From Paenibacillus taiwanensis DSM 18679 (GTDB lineage: Bacteria > Bacillota > Bacilli > Paenibacillales > Paenibacillaceae), in assembly GCF_000425125.1 (NCBI RefSeq), contig NZ_KE384307.1:734966-798965 (forward strand): a DNA stretch of 64,000 nt, in the 5' to 3' direction. The notes under the pieces are model-generated. The model worked only from the letters and a program-made list of their open reading frames with translations, made no database searches and was not told the DNA's origin. Position 1 is the first letter of the stretch. Each line of letters starts with the position of its first letter. Positions 17,739 through 27,174 of the stretch are shown here, one piece after another. A program made the position numbers and the translations under genes.

Positions 17739-19037
17739 ATGTTGCAATTAGACCAATTTGCACCACCTACAGAAGGCGAGAAAATTACGATTCAAGACGG
17801 TAAGCTGCAAGTGCCTAACCATCCGATCATTCCTTTTATTGAAGGTGATGGCACGGGCCGTGACATCTGGCGCGCATCCAAGCGCGTATTGGATGCAGCT
17901 GTTGAGAAAGCGTACAATGGCGAGCGCAAGCTTGGTTGGTACGAAGTATTTGCAGGGCAGAAGGCGTTTGACAATTACAGCGAATGGCTGCCTAACGATA
18001 CTTTGGAAGCAATTCGTGAATATATCGTGGCGATTAAAGGACCTTTGACAACACCAATTGGCGGCGGTATTCGCTCATTAAATGTAGCTCTTCGCCAAGA
18101 GTTGGACCTGTACACATGCTTGCGTCCGGTTCGTTATTTTGCAGGCGTACCTTCTCCAGTTAAACGTCCTGAACTTGTTGACATGGTCATTTTCCGTGAG
18201 AACACAGAGGACATTTATGCGGGTATTGAATATGCATCCGGTTCGGATGAAGTGAAGAAGCTGCTTCAATTCCTGCAACAGGAGATGGGTGTCAAGAAGA
18301 TTCGTTTCCCTGAGACTTCCGGTATCGGTATTAAGCCTGTATCTTCAGAAGGATCGAAGCGTCTTGTGCGCGCTGCAATCGAGTATGCGATTGCTCACGG
18401 CCGTAAGAGTGTAACACTCGTACACAAAGGTAATATTATGAAATATACAGAAGGCGCGTTTAAGAACTGGGGCTACGAAGTAGCTGAGCAAGAGTATGCA
18501 GAGCAAACGTTCACATGGGATCAGTATGATCGTATTAAAGAAGAGCAAGGCGTTGAAGCTGCAAACAAAGCACAAGCTGATGCACTTGCGGCTGGCAAAA
18601 TCTTGATCAAGGATGCGATTGCAGATATCGCACTTCAACAAGTATTAACACGCCCGACTGACTTTGATGTCATTGCAACACTTAACCTGAACGGCGACTA
18701 TTTGTCCGATGCATTGGCTGCACAAGTAGGCGGTATCGGCATCGCGCCAGGGGCTAACATTAACTATTTGACTGGACATGCAATCTTTGAAGCGACACAT
18801 GGAACAGCGCCTAAATATGCGGATTTGGATGTCGTTAATCCAGGTTCGGTTATTTTGTCCGGTGTTATGCTGCTTGAGCATTTGGGGTGGCAGGAAGCGG
18901 CTGATCTCATTTATAAAGGCATGGAGTCTTCGATTAACAACAAGACTGTCACTTATGACTTCGCACGTTTGATGGAAGGCGCGACAGAAGTGAAATGCTC
19001 AGCATTTGCAGACCAGATTATCAAACATATGAGCTAA
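17739..19037 (+). CDS. icd: Isocitrate dehydrogenase (NADP+)
   Basis: 432 aa. It oxidises isocitrate to 2-oxoglutarate and CO2. Visible family landmarks: [15 protein letters not shown] near the start, [20 protein letters not shown] with the substrate-binding serine and arginines, [13 protein letters not shown], the [14 protein letters not shown] active-site stretch and [10 protein letters not shown]. The ATG is preceded by AGGAGGAAC. The NADP+ preference is inferred from similarity to the Bacillus/E. coli type. mdh begins 15 bp downstream, so the two are co-transcribed. Confidence 0.97.
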   Translation: MLQLDQFAPPTEGEKITIQDGKLQVPNHPIIPFIEGDGTGRDIWRASKRVLDAAVEKAYNGERKLGWYEVFAGQKAFDNYSEWLPNDTLEAIREYIVAIKGPLTTPIGGGIRSLNVALRQELDLYTCLRPVRYFAGVPSPVKRPELVDMVIFRENTEDIYAGIEYASGSDEVKKLLQFLQQEMGVKKIRFPETSGIGIKPVSSEGSKRLVRAAIEYAIAHGRKSVTLVHKGNIMKYTEGAFKNWGYEVAEQEYAEQTFTWDQYDRIKEEQGVEAANKAQADALAAGKILIKDAIADIALQQVLTRPTDFDVIATLNLNGDYLSDALAAQVGGIGIAPGANINYLTGHAIFEATHGTAPKYADLDVVNPGSVILSGVMLLEHLGWQEAADLIYKGMESSINNKTVTYDFARLMEGATEVKCSAFADQIIKHMS

Positions 19038-19052
19038 GGAGCGATTACAACG

Positions 19053-19994
19053 ATGGCAATTCGTCGCGGCAAAATTACAGTTGTTGGCGCAGGCTTTACA
19101 GGAGCGACAACAGCATTGATGATAGCGCAAAAGGAACTTGGAGATGTCGTATTGCTGGACATCCCTCAATTGGAAAACCCTACAAAAGGCAAAGCGCTTG
19201 ACATGCTTGAGGCTAGTCCTGTGCAAGGCTTTGACAGTAACATTCTTGGCACTTCCAATTATGCGGATACGTTGGATTCTGACATCGTTATCATAACGGC
19301 AGGCATTGCACGCAAGCCAGGCATGAGCCGTGATGATCTTGTCAGCACAAATGCTGGCATCGTCCGTTCTGTATGCGAGAACATTAAGACATATTGCCCG
19401 AATGCTTATGTAATCATTCTGAGCAATCCAGTTGACGCGATGACATATGCGGCTTTTGAAGCTCTTGGCTTCCCTAAGAACCGTGTAATCGGTCAATCGG
19501 GTGTGCTTGATACAGCACGCTACTGTACCTTTATTGCACAGGAACTGAATGTGTCTGTTGAAGATGTACGCGGCGTAGTATTAGGCGGACATGGCGACGA
19601 TATGGTTCCGCTCGTTCGTTATACGAATGTAGGCGGGGTGCCGATTGAGAAATTGATTCCACAGGATCGGATCGAAGCTATCGTTCAACGCACACGCGTG
19701 GGCGGAGGCGAGATTGTAAATCTGTTGGGCAACGGCAGCGCTTATTACGCACCGGCAGCTTCACTTGTGCAGATGACAGAAGCGATTTTGAAGGATAAGA
19801 AACGTATTCTTCCGGTTATTGCTTTGCTTGAAGGCGAATATGGCTATAACAATCTGTTTATGGGCATCTTGGCTGTAGTTGGTGGCGACGGTATTGAGAA
19901 AATTATCGATATCGAGTTAACAGCGGAGGAGAAAGCGGCATTGGACAAGTCCGCTCAATCGGTTCGTAACGTCATCCAAGTGGTGAATGGGTAA
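19053..19994 (+). CDS. mdh: Malate dehydrogenase
   Basis: 313 aa. It is of the LDH-like type common in Bacillus. The N-terminal [19 protein letters not shown] is the Rossmann glycine motif, followed by [11 protein letters not shown] whose acidic residue selects NAD+. [16 protein letters not shown] holds the substrate-binding arginine of the mobile loop, and [15 protein letters not shown] the catalytic histidine. GAGCGATTACA upstream gives a modest ribosome site after icd. A strong terminator 60 bp on ends the operon. Confidence 0.97.
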   Translation: MAIRRGKITVVGAGFTGATTALMIAQKELGDVVLLDIPQLENPTKGKALDMLEASPVQGFDSNILGTSNYADTLDSDIVIITAGIARKPGMSRDDLVSTNAGIVRSVCENIKTYCPNAYVIILSNPVDAMTYAAFEALGFPKNRVIGQSGVLDTARYCTFIAQELNVSVEDVRGVVLGGHGDDMVPLVRYTNVGGVPIEKLIPQDRIEAIVQRTRVGGGEIVNLLGNGSAYYAPAASLVQMTEAILKDKKRILPVIALLEGEYGYNNLFMGILAVVGGDGIEKIIDIELTAEEKAALDKSAQSVRNVIQVVNG

Positions 19995-20056
19995 GCGATT
20001 GGTTGACATGTCGCTGAAATGAAACGAAAATGTTGCGTATGTGTGACATTTGTTAT

Positions 20057-20090
20057 AGAGAGTCGGCTATTTTATAGTCGACTCTCTTTG
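20057..20090 (+). terminator. Terminator of the citZ-icd-mdh operon
   Basis: AGAGAGTCG (20057-20065) pairs perfectly with CGACTCTCT (20079-20087), followed by TTG and T's. Confidence 0.85.
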
Positions 20091-20162
20091 TTTAAAGCGG
20101 TATATTTTAGTATAATAATGAAGATAGAGAACATATATAACATGAACATGGAGGGAATAAAG

Positions 20163-20582
20163 ATGTGGCAACCGTTTATGCTTGTACATATTATTGGTGC
20201 GGTTCTGATGGGGTTCTATGCATTGGCACCATTCGTAGCGGGCAAGCTGAAGACCGTATCGGCAGCAGGACAAGAAGGCGTATTAACAACCATGATTACA
20301 GCTAACCGAATCGCGCAATTTATGCTTATTGTGAATTTTATTACTGGCGGTTACTTGATGAGTCAAGGCAAATACAGCTATGTGTGGATGGGAATCGTTA
20401 CCTTGTTGTTCCTCGCCATAGCTGCTTTTAGCGGAATTATGGGCAAGAAGATGAAGCTTGCTTTGCAATCGGTAAAGAACAATCAATCCAACAAGGAAGC
20501 TTTGGGCCAAATTACGACGTTTAGTACGTTGATTTTTGTGATGTTTATCGTAACGGTTGTGTTGATGGTGTACAATTTTTAG
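20163..20582 (+). CDS. Four-helix integral membrane protein, unknown function
   Basis: 139 aa. Four hydrophobic segments are evident: MLVHIIGAVLMGFYALAPF, IAQFMLIVNFITGGYLM, WMGIVTLLFLAIAAFSGI and LIFVMFIVTVVLMVY. ATG 20163 has a good GGAGGG site; the longer opening from 20019 runs through the upstream terminator and is rejected. The layout resembles small DUF2269-like proteins, but I cannot name it safely. It sits between two terminators and is monocistronic. Confidence 0.65.
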   Translation: MWQPFMLVHIIGAVLMGFYALAPFVAGKLKTVSAAGQEGVLTTMITANRIAQFMLIVNFITGGYLMSQGKYSYVWMGIVTLLFLAIAAFSGIMGKKMKLALQSVKNNQSNKEALGQITTFSTLIFVMFIVTVVLMVYNF

Positions 20583-20610
20583 CGGATAGTCATCATCATG
20601 ACAAGTCACG

Positions 20611-20647
20611 AGGGATGGCTACAACAGCGTAGTCATCCCTTTTATTT
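20611..20647 (+). terminator. Terminator after the membrane-protein gene
   Basis: AGGGATGGCTAC (20611-20622) pairs with GTAGTCATCCCT (20629-20640) with one mismatch, followed by TTTATTT. Confidence 0.8.
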
Positions 20648-20712
20648 AGAGACGGGTGCATAGGTAAGTATTGCATGGACATGGGATTATACGTGCTAGC
20701 TGCCATGTTCAT

Positions 20713-21354
20713 TTATTCTAAACCAGACATTTCATCTAATGACATCGTAAAGCTTGGAGCTAACGTAGTCATGAAATAGTCAACCTCCTCCATCTCCAAC
20801 TGCTTTATTTTCCCCTCGATTTGCTGCTTGGCTACGACAAACTCCCGGTTTCCAGAGGCAACTTCAAATGTACATTTTAAATAAGCGTCCAGTAAATCAG
20901 CAGCTTTGACGTACTTCCGCAGTTGGTGCTCTTGTGTAGGGTGAATGAGTGGGGTGTAGATGGACTTGAGTGCAGGCGGTACCATATCGACGAGGCGTTC
21001 CGCAGCCAACTGCTCAATCTCACGAAAATTAGCCAAAATGCGTGGATTGTGATGCTTGACAGGTGTCGGAATATCTCCTGTAAACACCTCCGTGGCATCG
21101 TGGAACAGGGCTATGGATACGGCTAGATTTGTGTCTACCGCTCGCTTAAATATTTCGTTGGCAATCGTGCACAGCACATGCGTAGTAAGTGCGACGTGAA
21201 AGGAATGCTCGGCTACGTTCTCTTTAGTCGTATTACGCATCAGGCTCCACCGTTCAATGTGCTTTAATCGATACATATAAGCATAAAAGTGATGATGCAT
21301 AGAAGGTTCTTGATTGGCCTGATTGTGAAATTGAGCAGGTTTGCCTGTATCCAT
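20713..21354 (-). CDS. yfbR: HD-domain 5'-deoxynucleotidase, YfbR family
   Basis: 213 aa. YfbR enzymes dephosphorylate deoxynucleoside 5'-monophosphates and feed nucleotide salvage. Metal ligands of the HD domain appear in NVAEHSFHVAL and IALFHDATEVFTGDIPTPVK; the latter is almost a signature of YfbR. An extra 18 residues precede the usual start (MHHHFYAYMYRLK), but ATG 21354 has the only good ribosome site, GGGAGG. The gene is alone on the minus strand, between two plus-strand transcription units. Confidence 0.88.
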   Translation of the reverse strand: MDTGKPAQFHNQANQEPSMHHHFYAYMYRLKHIERWSLMRNTTKENVAEHSFHVALTTHVLCTIANEIFKRAVDTNLAVSIALFHDATEVFTGDIPTPVKHHNPRILANFREIEQLAAERLVDMVPPALKSIYTPLIHPTQEHQLRKYVKAADLLDAYLKCTFEVASGNREFVVAKQQIEGKIKQLEMEEVDYFMTTLAPSFTMSLDEMSGLE

Positions 21355-21637
21355 ACGATATTCCTCCCTTTCTTAGTTAGATATTTAATATCCATCTATT
21401 GCTTACGGTAATATTGGGTATTAATTTTTTTTGGTACCGAGATAACGAGTTTTGTTCAGTAGGTGTGACGAACTTAGCTGCATACTCATATGAGAAATGG
21501 CGTTCTCATGCTATTATATTACTATTGGAACTTTCTTGAATACTATAAGCTAGATTACGATTCCCGATCCATCCGGTACAGACAGCTTGGAGCTAATCGA
21601 CGGGAACATTGACGAGGATGAGAGGAGCATGTTCACA

Positions 21638-23191
21638 ATGTTGCAGCACTTTGGAAAGAGCGTATACGAGCTAATTGTGGAAGCGTCTACAAATTTGCCT
21701 GGGGATGTGCGCCGTGCCATTCGTCAAGCACAAGAGCGCGAAGATGCAGCGACACGTTCAGGTTTGTCGCTCAGTACGATTGCACGTAATATCCAGATGG
21801 CGGAGCGTAACGTATCGCCAATATGCCAGGATACGGGCATGCCGACATTTATTGTGCACACACCTGTTGGGGCCAACCAAATTGTGATGAAGCGCGAGAT
21901 TCAAGCTGCGGTCAAGCAGGCAACGCTGGACGGCAAGCTGCGTACCAATTCTGTTGATTCGTTAACAGGTTCGAATAGCGGTGATAACTTAGGTCCCGGA
22001 ACGCCAGTCATTCACTTTGAACAGTGGGAACGAGACGATATTGAAGTAAAGTTGATTTTAAAGGGCGGCGGCTGTGAGAATAAGAACATTCAGTACAGCC
22101 TTCCGGCAGAAATAGAAGGTTTGGGCAAGGCAGGACGCAATCTGGACGGCATTCGTAAATGTATTATGCATGCGGTCTATCAAGCACAGGGGCAAGGCTG
22201 CAGTGCGGGCTTTATCGGCGTCGGAATTGGCGGTGATCGTACAACAGGATATGAGCTTGCCAAGCACCAGTTGTTCCGCAAGACAGAAGACCGTAATCCG
22301 ATTCCGGAGCTGGACCAATTGGAACAGTATGTCATGGAGAAGGCGAATGAGCTTGGGATCGGAACGATGGGCTTTGGCGGAGAGGTTACTCTGCTGGGCT
22401 GCAAGATTGGTGTTATGAATCGACTGCCAGCAAGTTTCTTTGTCTCGGTTGCTTATAATTGCTGGGCTTATCGGCGTCAAGGGATACTTATGGATGGCTC
22501 GACTGGCGAGCTGAAAGAATGGTTGTACGAGCGCGGCTCTCATATTCAAATGGACCCGCATCCAGAGGCTGCTGTCACGACTGATCCTGCGGCAGCATCA
22601 GATACAGGCAGCAGACAGGTTGTGCTCACAACACCGATCTCGGAAGAAACGATTCGTTCCCTACGTGTGGGTGATGTGGTTATTATTAACGGGGAGATGC
22701 ATACGGGACGCGATGCATTGCATGGCTACTTAATCGATCATGATTGTCCGGTGGACATGAATGGAGCCGTCATCTATCATTGCGGGCCGGTCATGTTAAA
22801 GGATGAAGCAGGCTGGCATGTTAAGGCTGCTGGTCCTACAACGAGTATTCGGGAAGAGCCGTATCAAGGTGATATTATGAAGAAATTTGGCATTCGTGCT
22901 GTCATCGGCAAAGGCGGAATGGGGGCCAAGACGTTAGCTGCACTACAGGAGCATGGAGGCGTGTACCTGAATGCAATCGGCGGTGCGGCTCAATATTATG
23001 CGGAATGTATTAAGAACGTAAATGGTGTGGACTTTATGGAATTTGGCATTCCGGAAGCGATGTGGCATCTGGATGTAGAAGGCTTTGCGGCGATTGTGAC
23101 GATGGATTCACACGGGAACAGCCTCCATGCAGAAGTAGACAAGAGCTCCTTGGAGAAGCTGAGCCAATTTAAAGATACGGTCTTTAAGTGA
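21638..23191 (+). CDS. fumA: Fumarate hydratase class I (fused alpha-beta)
   Basis: 517 aa. This oxygen-sensitive [4Fe-4S] fumarase interconverts fumarate and malate. The alpha part holds ERNVSPICQDTGMP and the later GGCENKNIQ and GFIGVGIGGDRTTGYELAK cluster-binding segments; the beta part holds GEMHTGRDALHGYL and the GKGGMGAKT stretch. I placed the start at ATG 21638, 10 nt after GAGGAG. ATG 21629 sits only one base from it, and the longer opening from 21587 is unsupported. It overlaps the following transporter gene (TGATG). Confidence 0.95.
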   Translation: MLQHFGKSVYELIVEASTNLPGDVRRAIRQAQEREDAATRSGLSLSTIARNIQMAERNVSPICQDTGMPTFIVHTPVGANQIVMKREIQAAVKQATLDGKLRTNSVDSLTGSNSGDNLGPGTPVIHFEQWERDDIEVKLILKGGGCENKNIQYSLPAEIEGLGKAGRNLDGIRKCIMHAVYQAQGQGCSAGFIGVGIGGDRTTGYELAKHQLFRKTEDRNPIPELDQLEQYVMEKANELGIGTMGFGGEVTLLGCKIGVMNRLPASFFVSVAYNCWAYRRQGILMDGSTGELKEWLYERGSHIQMDPHPEAAVTTDPAAASDTGSRQVVLTTPISEETIRSLRVGDVVIINGEMHTGRDALHGYLIDHDCPVDMNGAVIYHCGPVMLKDEAGWHVKAAGPTTSIREEPYQGDIMKKFGIRAVIGKGGMGAKTLAALQEHGGVYLNAIGGAAQYYAECIKNVNGVDFMEFGIPEAMWHLDVEGFAAIVTMDSHGNSLHAEVDKSSLEKLSQFKDTVFK

Positions 23192-24177
23192 TGAACCGGA
23201 TCATAGGCTTGCAGATCAATTCATGGTTTGAACGTTATATGTTTATGTTAATTCCCCTCAGTCTCGTACTGGGGGTTCTTTGCGATCAAATCCTGCTTCC
23301 ATATGTGGCAGGGGTTCCGTGGCTGTTTGGTTTTGTTACCTTTGTGATGGGGCTAGGCTGTGGGATAAAGGATATGACACAGGCTTGGCAGCGGCCTGCG
23401 GTCTTCCTGACGGTGCTGGTGTCGTCCCATTTGATTGCGCCTGCCATCGCTTACAGCATCGGCGCCATTTTATTTGGCCCGACTTCTCCGATCAGTATCG
23501 GCATGGTGCTGTTTACCCTTATTCCGCTTGGTGTCTCCTCTGTCCTGTGGGTAGATATTGCCCGTGGTGCTGTAGGATTAATGTTGGCGCTTGTAGTGAT
23601 CGATTCGCTGCTTAGTCCTGTTCTAGTCCCAAGTATGCTGCTGTTATTGTATGGAGAGAGTGTAGCTATCGATACGTGGGGGATGTTAAAAGATTTGCTG
23701 CTGATTTTGGTGCTTCCTATTGTCGTTGGTGTGATCATTCATAGCAAAACTAACGGTCGGGCAAAGCCTGTGCTTGCGCCCGTACTGCTGCCGTTGTCAA
23801 AATTGGCTTTTGTTGGTGTCGTTAGTTTAAATGCAGCTGCAATCGGGCCTTACGTTCGTCAATTGAATGTTGACTCATTAATCGTTATATTGGTTATTGT
23901 CCTATTGGTGGCAGGTTGTTATGTCATTGGCTTTATGTCAGGCAATCTGTTCAAGAAAGATCGTCTTGTAATGTGTACAACGTTAGGCTTTGCAACCGGC
24001 ATGCGAAACGTCTCGCTCGGCCTTGTATTAGCGATGCAATACTTTGGCCCCGATACAGCAGTGGTGGTCGTGCTGTCGATTCTCATCCAACAGCCTGCCG
24101 CAACTTTGTTTTATACCATTTTACAAAAGCTTCATATGATTCACACTAGTCAAACAGAACCGACATCGGTACCATAA
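23191..24177 (+). CDS. BASS-type transporter (bile acid:sodium symporter family)
   Basis: 328 aa with about ten hydrophobic segments. FVMGLGCGIKDMTQAWQRP, SIGMVLFTLIPLGVSSVLWV and TLGFATGMRNVSLGLVLAM match the repeat pattern of the SBF/BASS superfamily, which includes sodium-dependent organic anion importers and arsenite exporters of the ACR3 type. The substrate cannot be read from sequence. Translational coupling to the fumarase gene suggests a C4-dicarboxylate or related organic acid, but that is inference only. Start ATG 23191; an in-frame GTG just upstream is equally possible. Confidence 0.75.
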   Translation: MNRIIGLQINSWFERYMFMLIPLSLVLGVLCDQILLPYVAGVPWLFGFVTFVMGLGCGIKDMTQAWQRPAVFLTVLVSSHLIAPAIAYSIGAILFGPTSPISIGMVLFTLIPLGVSSVLWVDIARGAVGLMLALVVIDSLLSPVLVPSMLLLLYGESVAIDTWGMLKDLLLILVLPIVVGVIIHSKTNGRAKPVLAPVLLPLSKLAFVGVVSLNAAAIGPYVRQLNVDSLIVILVIVLLVAGCYVIGFMSGNLFKKDRLVMCTTLGFATGMRNVSLGLVLAMQYFGPDTAVVVVLSILIQQPAATLFYTILQKLHMIHTSQTEPTSVP

Positions 24178-24251
24178 ACAAGAGTAGACGCAATGTGCAA
24201 AAGAGTAAAGCAGCATAGACAACGCCGTGACAAGAAGTGGAGAGATGGAGT

Positions 24252-26063
24252 ATGGCACGTTTTCGATCAAGGTTAACGCTTATATTCGTATTACTAATCG
24301 GGGTATCTGTATTAGCGGCGGGTATTTATATGGCTTCCTCCTTTAAGAGCAATCATATTTCGCAGCTAGAGCAAAATATGTCCCGGGAAATTATGCTTAT
24401 TGAGCAGACGCTGCAATGGCGGAATGAGCCAACATCAGCATCAGCTATGGCATTTTACACGGACTGGTCCAAAAAACTCCAAGATACAACGGGCGCAAGG
24501 GTGACGTTCGTTACGTTAGACGGTACAGTAGTTGGGGATTCGATCTCGGAAGTTAGCCAGATGGATAACCATTTGGATCGAGAAGAGATCAAGAGCGCTC
24601 GTGAGTCGGGCTTAGGTTCTGTCATCAGGTACAGCGATACGATTAAGCAGAACATGCTGTATGTGGCGGCCCCGATTCATGATAGCAAGTTTGAAGGTTA
24701 TGTGCGCTTGGCCATGAGCTTGCAGGAGGTAGAACAAAGTGTCAGGGAGCTATGGGCTTATTTGGGTATGGGGTTGTTGGTGCTGTTTCTAGTTGCTACG
24801 CTAGTCAGTTATCGAATCGCCTATAATTTGACACGCCCAATTGAGAACATGACACGAGTGGCACATCAGATTGCGCACATGGATTATAAAGCGAGAGCAC
24901 AAACGACCGGCACGGACGAGATCGGCCAGCTAGGGTACGCCATTAATGCTATGGCTGACAGCTTACAGTTGCAGATGGCACAAATTCGGGAAAATGAAGG
25001 CAGACTCCGCACGGTGATGGAGCATATGATTAACGCGATCGTGATGATCGATGATCAAGGGGAGATCGTGCTTATTAACCGGAAAGCCGAGCAAATGCTT
25101 GGAATAAAGAACAAGGCAAGCCTCGGGAAGAAGTTTGAAGAAGTGCGTGTACCTTATGAGCTTGCCGAGATGACACAAGAAGTCATCGAACGGAAGCTGC
25201 TCGTGCATGATGAGCTGACGATCTATTACCCAGAGGAGCGTTTGCTGGACGTAAATGTGGTGCCTGTCTATTATTCAGAGCAGGAGTGGGCTGGGGTGCT
25301 GATCATGCTGCAAGATGTATCCGACATCCGCAGACTGGAGCGTATGCGCAGTGAATTTGTGGCCAATGTGTCTCATGAATTAAAAACACCAATTGCGGCC
25401 GTTAAAGGATTTGCAGAGACGTTAATGAATGGGGCGTTAAATGATCCTGAAATTGCGCAGTCGTTTTTGCAAATCATTCATGATGAGAGTGAGCGGCTGA
25501 ACAGACTTATAGGTGATATTTTGGAACTGTCGAAGATCGAGTCCAAGCGTGTGCCGCTTCAATTTTCACCAGTGCATATGCCAAGCTTTATGCAGCAGGC
25601 AGTGGAGATGCTGTCAAAAGAGGCGGACAAAAAGCATATTCAAGTTTCATTGCAAGTTGACGAGGATATGTACATTGAAGCTGATGAGGATCGGCTCCGC
25701 CAAATTGTTCTGAATTTATTATCTAATGCCATTAACTATACGTCAGATGGAGGTCAGGCTAAAGTAGTTGCCGCTCCGCTTGATGTAAATGAAGATGGCG
25801 ATTATGAACGGATACAATTAACGATATCGGATACGGGAATAGGTATACCTAAGAAGGACCTGCCGCGAATATTTGAACGGTTTTACCGTGTGGATAAAGC
25901 CAGATCCAGAGGTTCCGGGGGAACAGGGCTTGGTTTGTCTATCGTTAAGCATTTGGTGGACTCTCACCACGGTACGATTAAAGTAGAAAGTGAGATTGGA
26001 GTAGGCACAACATTTACGATTGAACTGCCGGTTCTGCAAGATCATCATACTGACATTCGTTAA
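24252..26063 (+). CDS. pnpS: Membrane sensor histidine kinase, PhoR/PnpS type
   Basis: 603 aa. Order: transmembrane helix 1 (LIFVLLIGVSVLAAGIYM), extracytoplasmic sensor (about 30-170), helix 2 (LGMGLLVLFLVATLVS), HAMP, PAS domain, then HisKA with FVANVSHELKTPIAAV (phospho-acceptor His) and HATPase with N box NLLSNAINYT and G boxes SDTGIGIP and GTGLGLSIV. The HAMP-PAS layout is that of PhoR-type phosphate kinases. ATG 24252 has AGTGGAGAG 7 nt upstream. The partner regulator follows at 26174. The order kinase then regulator is the reverse of most phoP-phoR pairs. Confidence 0.88.
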   Translation: MARFRSRLTLIFVLLIGVSVLAAGIYMASSFKSNHISQLEQNMSREIMLIEQTLQWRNEPTSASAMAFYTDWSKKLQDTTGARVTFVTLDGTVVGDSISEVSQMDNHLDREEIKSARESGLGSVIRYSDTIKQNMLYVAAPIHDSKFEGYVRLAMSLQEVEQSVRELWAYLGMGLLVLFLVATLVSYRIAYNLTRPIENMTRVAHQIAHMDYKARAQTTGTDEIGQLGYAINAMADSLQLQMAQIRENEGRLRTVMEHMINAIVMIDDQGEIVLINRKAEQMLGIKNKASLGKKFEEVRVPYELAEMTQEVIERKLLVHDELTIYYPEERLLDVNVVPVYYSEQEWAGVLIMLQDVSDIRRLERMRSEFVANVSHELKTPIAAVKGFAETLMNGALNDPEIAQSFLQIIHDESERLNRLIGDILELSKIESKRVPLQFSPVHMPSFMQQAVEMLSKEADKKHIQVSLQVDEDMYIEADEDRLRQIVLNLLSNAINYTSDGGQAKVVAAPLDVNEDGDYERIQLTISDTGIGIPKKDLPRIFERFYRVDKARSRGSGGTGLGLSIVKHLVDSHHGTIKVESEIGVGTTFTIELPVLQDHHTDIR

Positions 26064-26076
26064 CATTTCTTTAAAA
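26060..26076 (+). promoter_or_regulatory. Possible PHO box half-set before phoP
   Basis: TTAACA (26060) and TTAAAA (26071) are 11 bp apart, the spacing of PhoP direct repeats, and overlap the kinase stop codon. Only two repeats are convincing, against three in the boxes at 30031 and 31326. Confidence 0.35.
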
Positions 26077-26173
26077 AATCATGGTTGAACTCATCCTGTT
26101 ATGTTACGATATGGATGCAGATAGATACTGGTTGGATTTCAGATGCTGTAAATCGGACATTCTGGAGGAGAGT

Positions 26174-26899
26174 ATGTCAGAACTTAAAGTGTTAGTTGTT
26201 GAGGACGAGCCTACGTTAGCACGCTTGTTATCTTATAATTTAACGTTGGAAGGCTACGAGACGACCGTTGTCGATCATGGCTCGCAAGGGCTTCAGACAG
26301 CGCTCCATCGCAAGTTTGACCTCATCATTTTAGATATTATGCTGCCAGGTATGAACGGATTTGAAGTGCTGTCCAAGCTTCGCCAAGCGGGGATTCGAAC
26401 GCCGGTTATTATTTTGACAGCACGTAATGCGGAAGAAGAAGTGGTGCAGGGATTAAAGTATGGCGCGGATGATTATATTACGAAGCCATTTGGTGTAGCG
26501 GAACTGCTGGCACGGGTAGGTGCAGTTCTGCGGCGAACTTCTGCTGATGCAGGAGAGTTGGCCATTGAGGGAGATTCAGATGAGAAAGTGATAGCGGTCG
26601 GGGATCTTCGTATTTATCCAGAGAAGTATGAAGTCACGCTGCTGCATGAGCAGATTCCGCTCCGTCCGAAGGAATTCGAGGTGCTGTTGTATTTGGTTCA
26701 AAGGCCAGGTACCGTTATTACGCGGGATGACTTGATGAATGCAGTATGGGGCTTCGATTACATCGGAGGGCAGCGCACCGTAGATGTTCACGTTAGCTCT
26801 TTACGGAAGAAGCTGGAGATGAATCAGCAGTCTGTACAGATTGATTCCATTCGGGGAGTCGGCTATAAGCTGGTCGTGCAGAAGAAGCAACTCAAATAG
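26174..26899 (+). CDS. phoP: Response regulator, OmpR/PhoB family (PhoP-like)
   Basis: 241 aa. The receiver domain shows VVEDEP (acidic pocket), LIILDIMLPGMNGFE with the phospho-acceptor aspartate and IILTAR and DDYITKPF (Thr and Lys switch residues). The C-terminal winged helix has LRPKEFEVLLYL and GGQRTVDVHVSSLRKKL. ATG 26174 lies behind GGAGGAG; the longer opening is unsupported. The PhoP identity rests on the neighbouring PhoR-type kinase and the PHO boxes at 30031 and 31326. It lies 110 bp after the kinase and ends at a strong bidirectional terminator. Confidence 0.88.
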   Translation: MSELKVLVVEDEPTLARLLSYNLTLEGYETTVVDHGSQGLQTALHRKFDLIILDIMLPGMNGFEVLSKLRQAGIRTPVIILTARNAEEEVVQGLKYGADDYITKPFGVAELLARVGAVLRRTSADAGELAIEGDSDEKVIAVGDLRIYPEKYEVTLLHEQIPLRPKEFEVLLYLVQRPGTVITRDDLMNAVWGFDYIGGQRTVDVHVSSLRKKLEMNQQSVQIDSIRGVGYKLVVQKKQLK

Positions 26900-26926
26900 A
26901 ATTAGGCCAATTCCAGCACAGGATAA

Positions 26927-26959
26927 AGAAGACCTCGCGATTTAGTCGCGAGGTCTTCT
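26927..26959. terminator. Strong bidirectional terminator between phoP and cydS
   Basis: A 14-bp perfect stem, 26927-26940 (AGAAGACCTCGCGA) with 26946-26959, around a 5-nt loop. It lies between convergent genes and is flanked by AT-rich sequence on both sides. Confidence 0.9.
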
Positions 26960-27047
26960 GTTATTCTTGAACCCACAGGGGACACGCTATGCGTAAGAAC
27001 AGTACATTCCATCATGTAAAGTGACACGACAACGAAGCACGTTGTGG

Positions 27048-27149
27048 TTAAGATTCTGATACGTCAGCTTTGGCGCCCCACACAAACACAGCAGCTATGG
27101 ACATTACGACAATAAGAAGTGGAGCATAGAAAATTAAAAATTGTTGCAT
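27048..27149 (-). CDS. cydS: Cytochrome bd oxidase small subunit CydS
   Basis: 33 aa, exactly the length of the Geobacillus CydS subunit. A single transmembrane helix starts right after the N-terminus (FLIFYAPLLIVVMSIAAVFVW) with a short polar tail. In the known structure CydS lies beside the CydA helices near a heme and stabilises the complex. ATG 27149 has a near-perfect AAAGGAGGA site. It starts 25 bp after cydB. It is easily missed because of its size. Confidence 0.88.
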   Translation of the reverse strand: MQQFLIFYAPLLIVVMSIAAVFVWGAKADVSES

Positions 27150-27174
27150 AATCGTTAATCCTCCTTTGGCTTGT

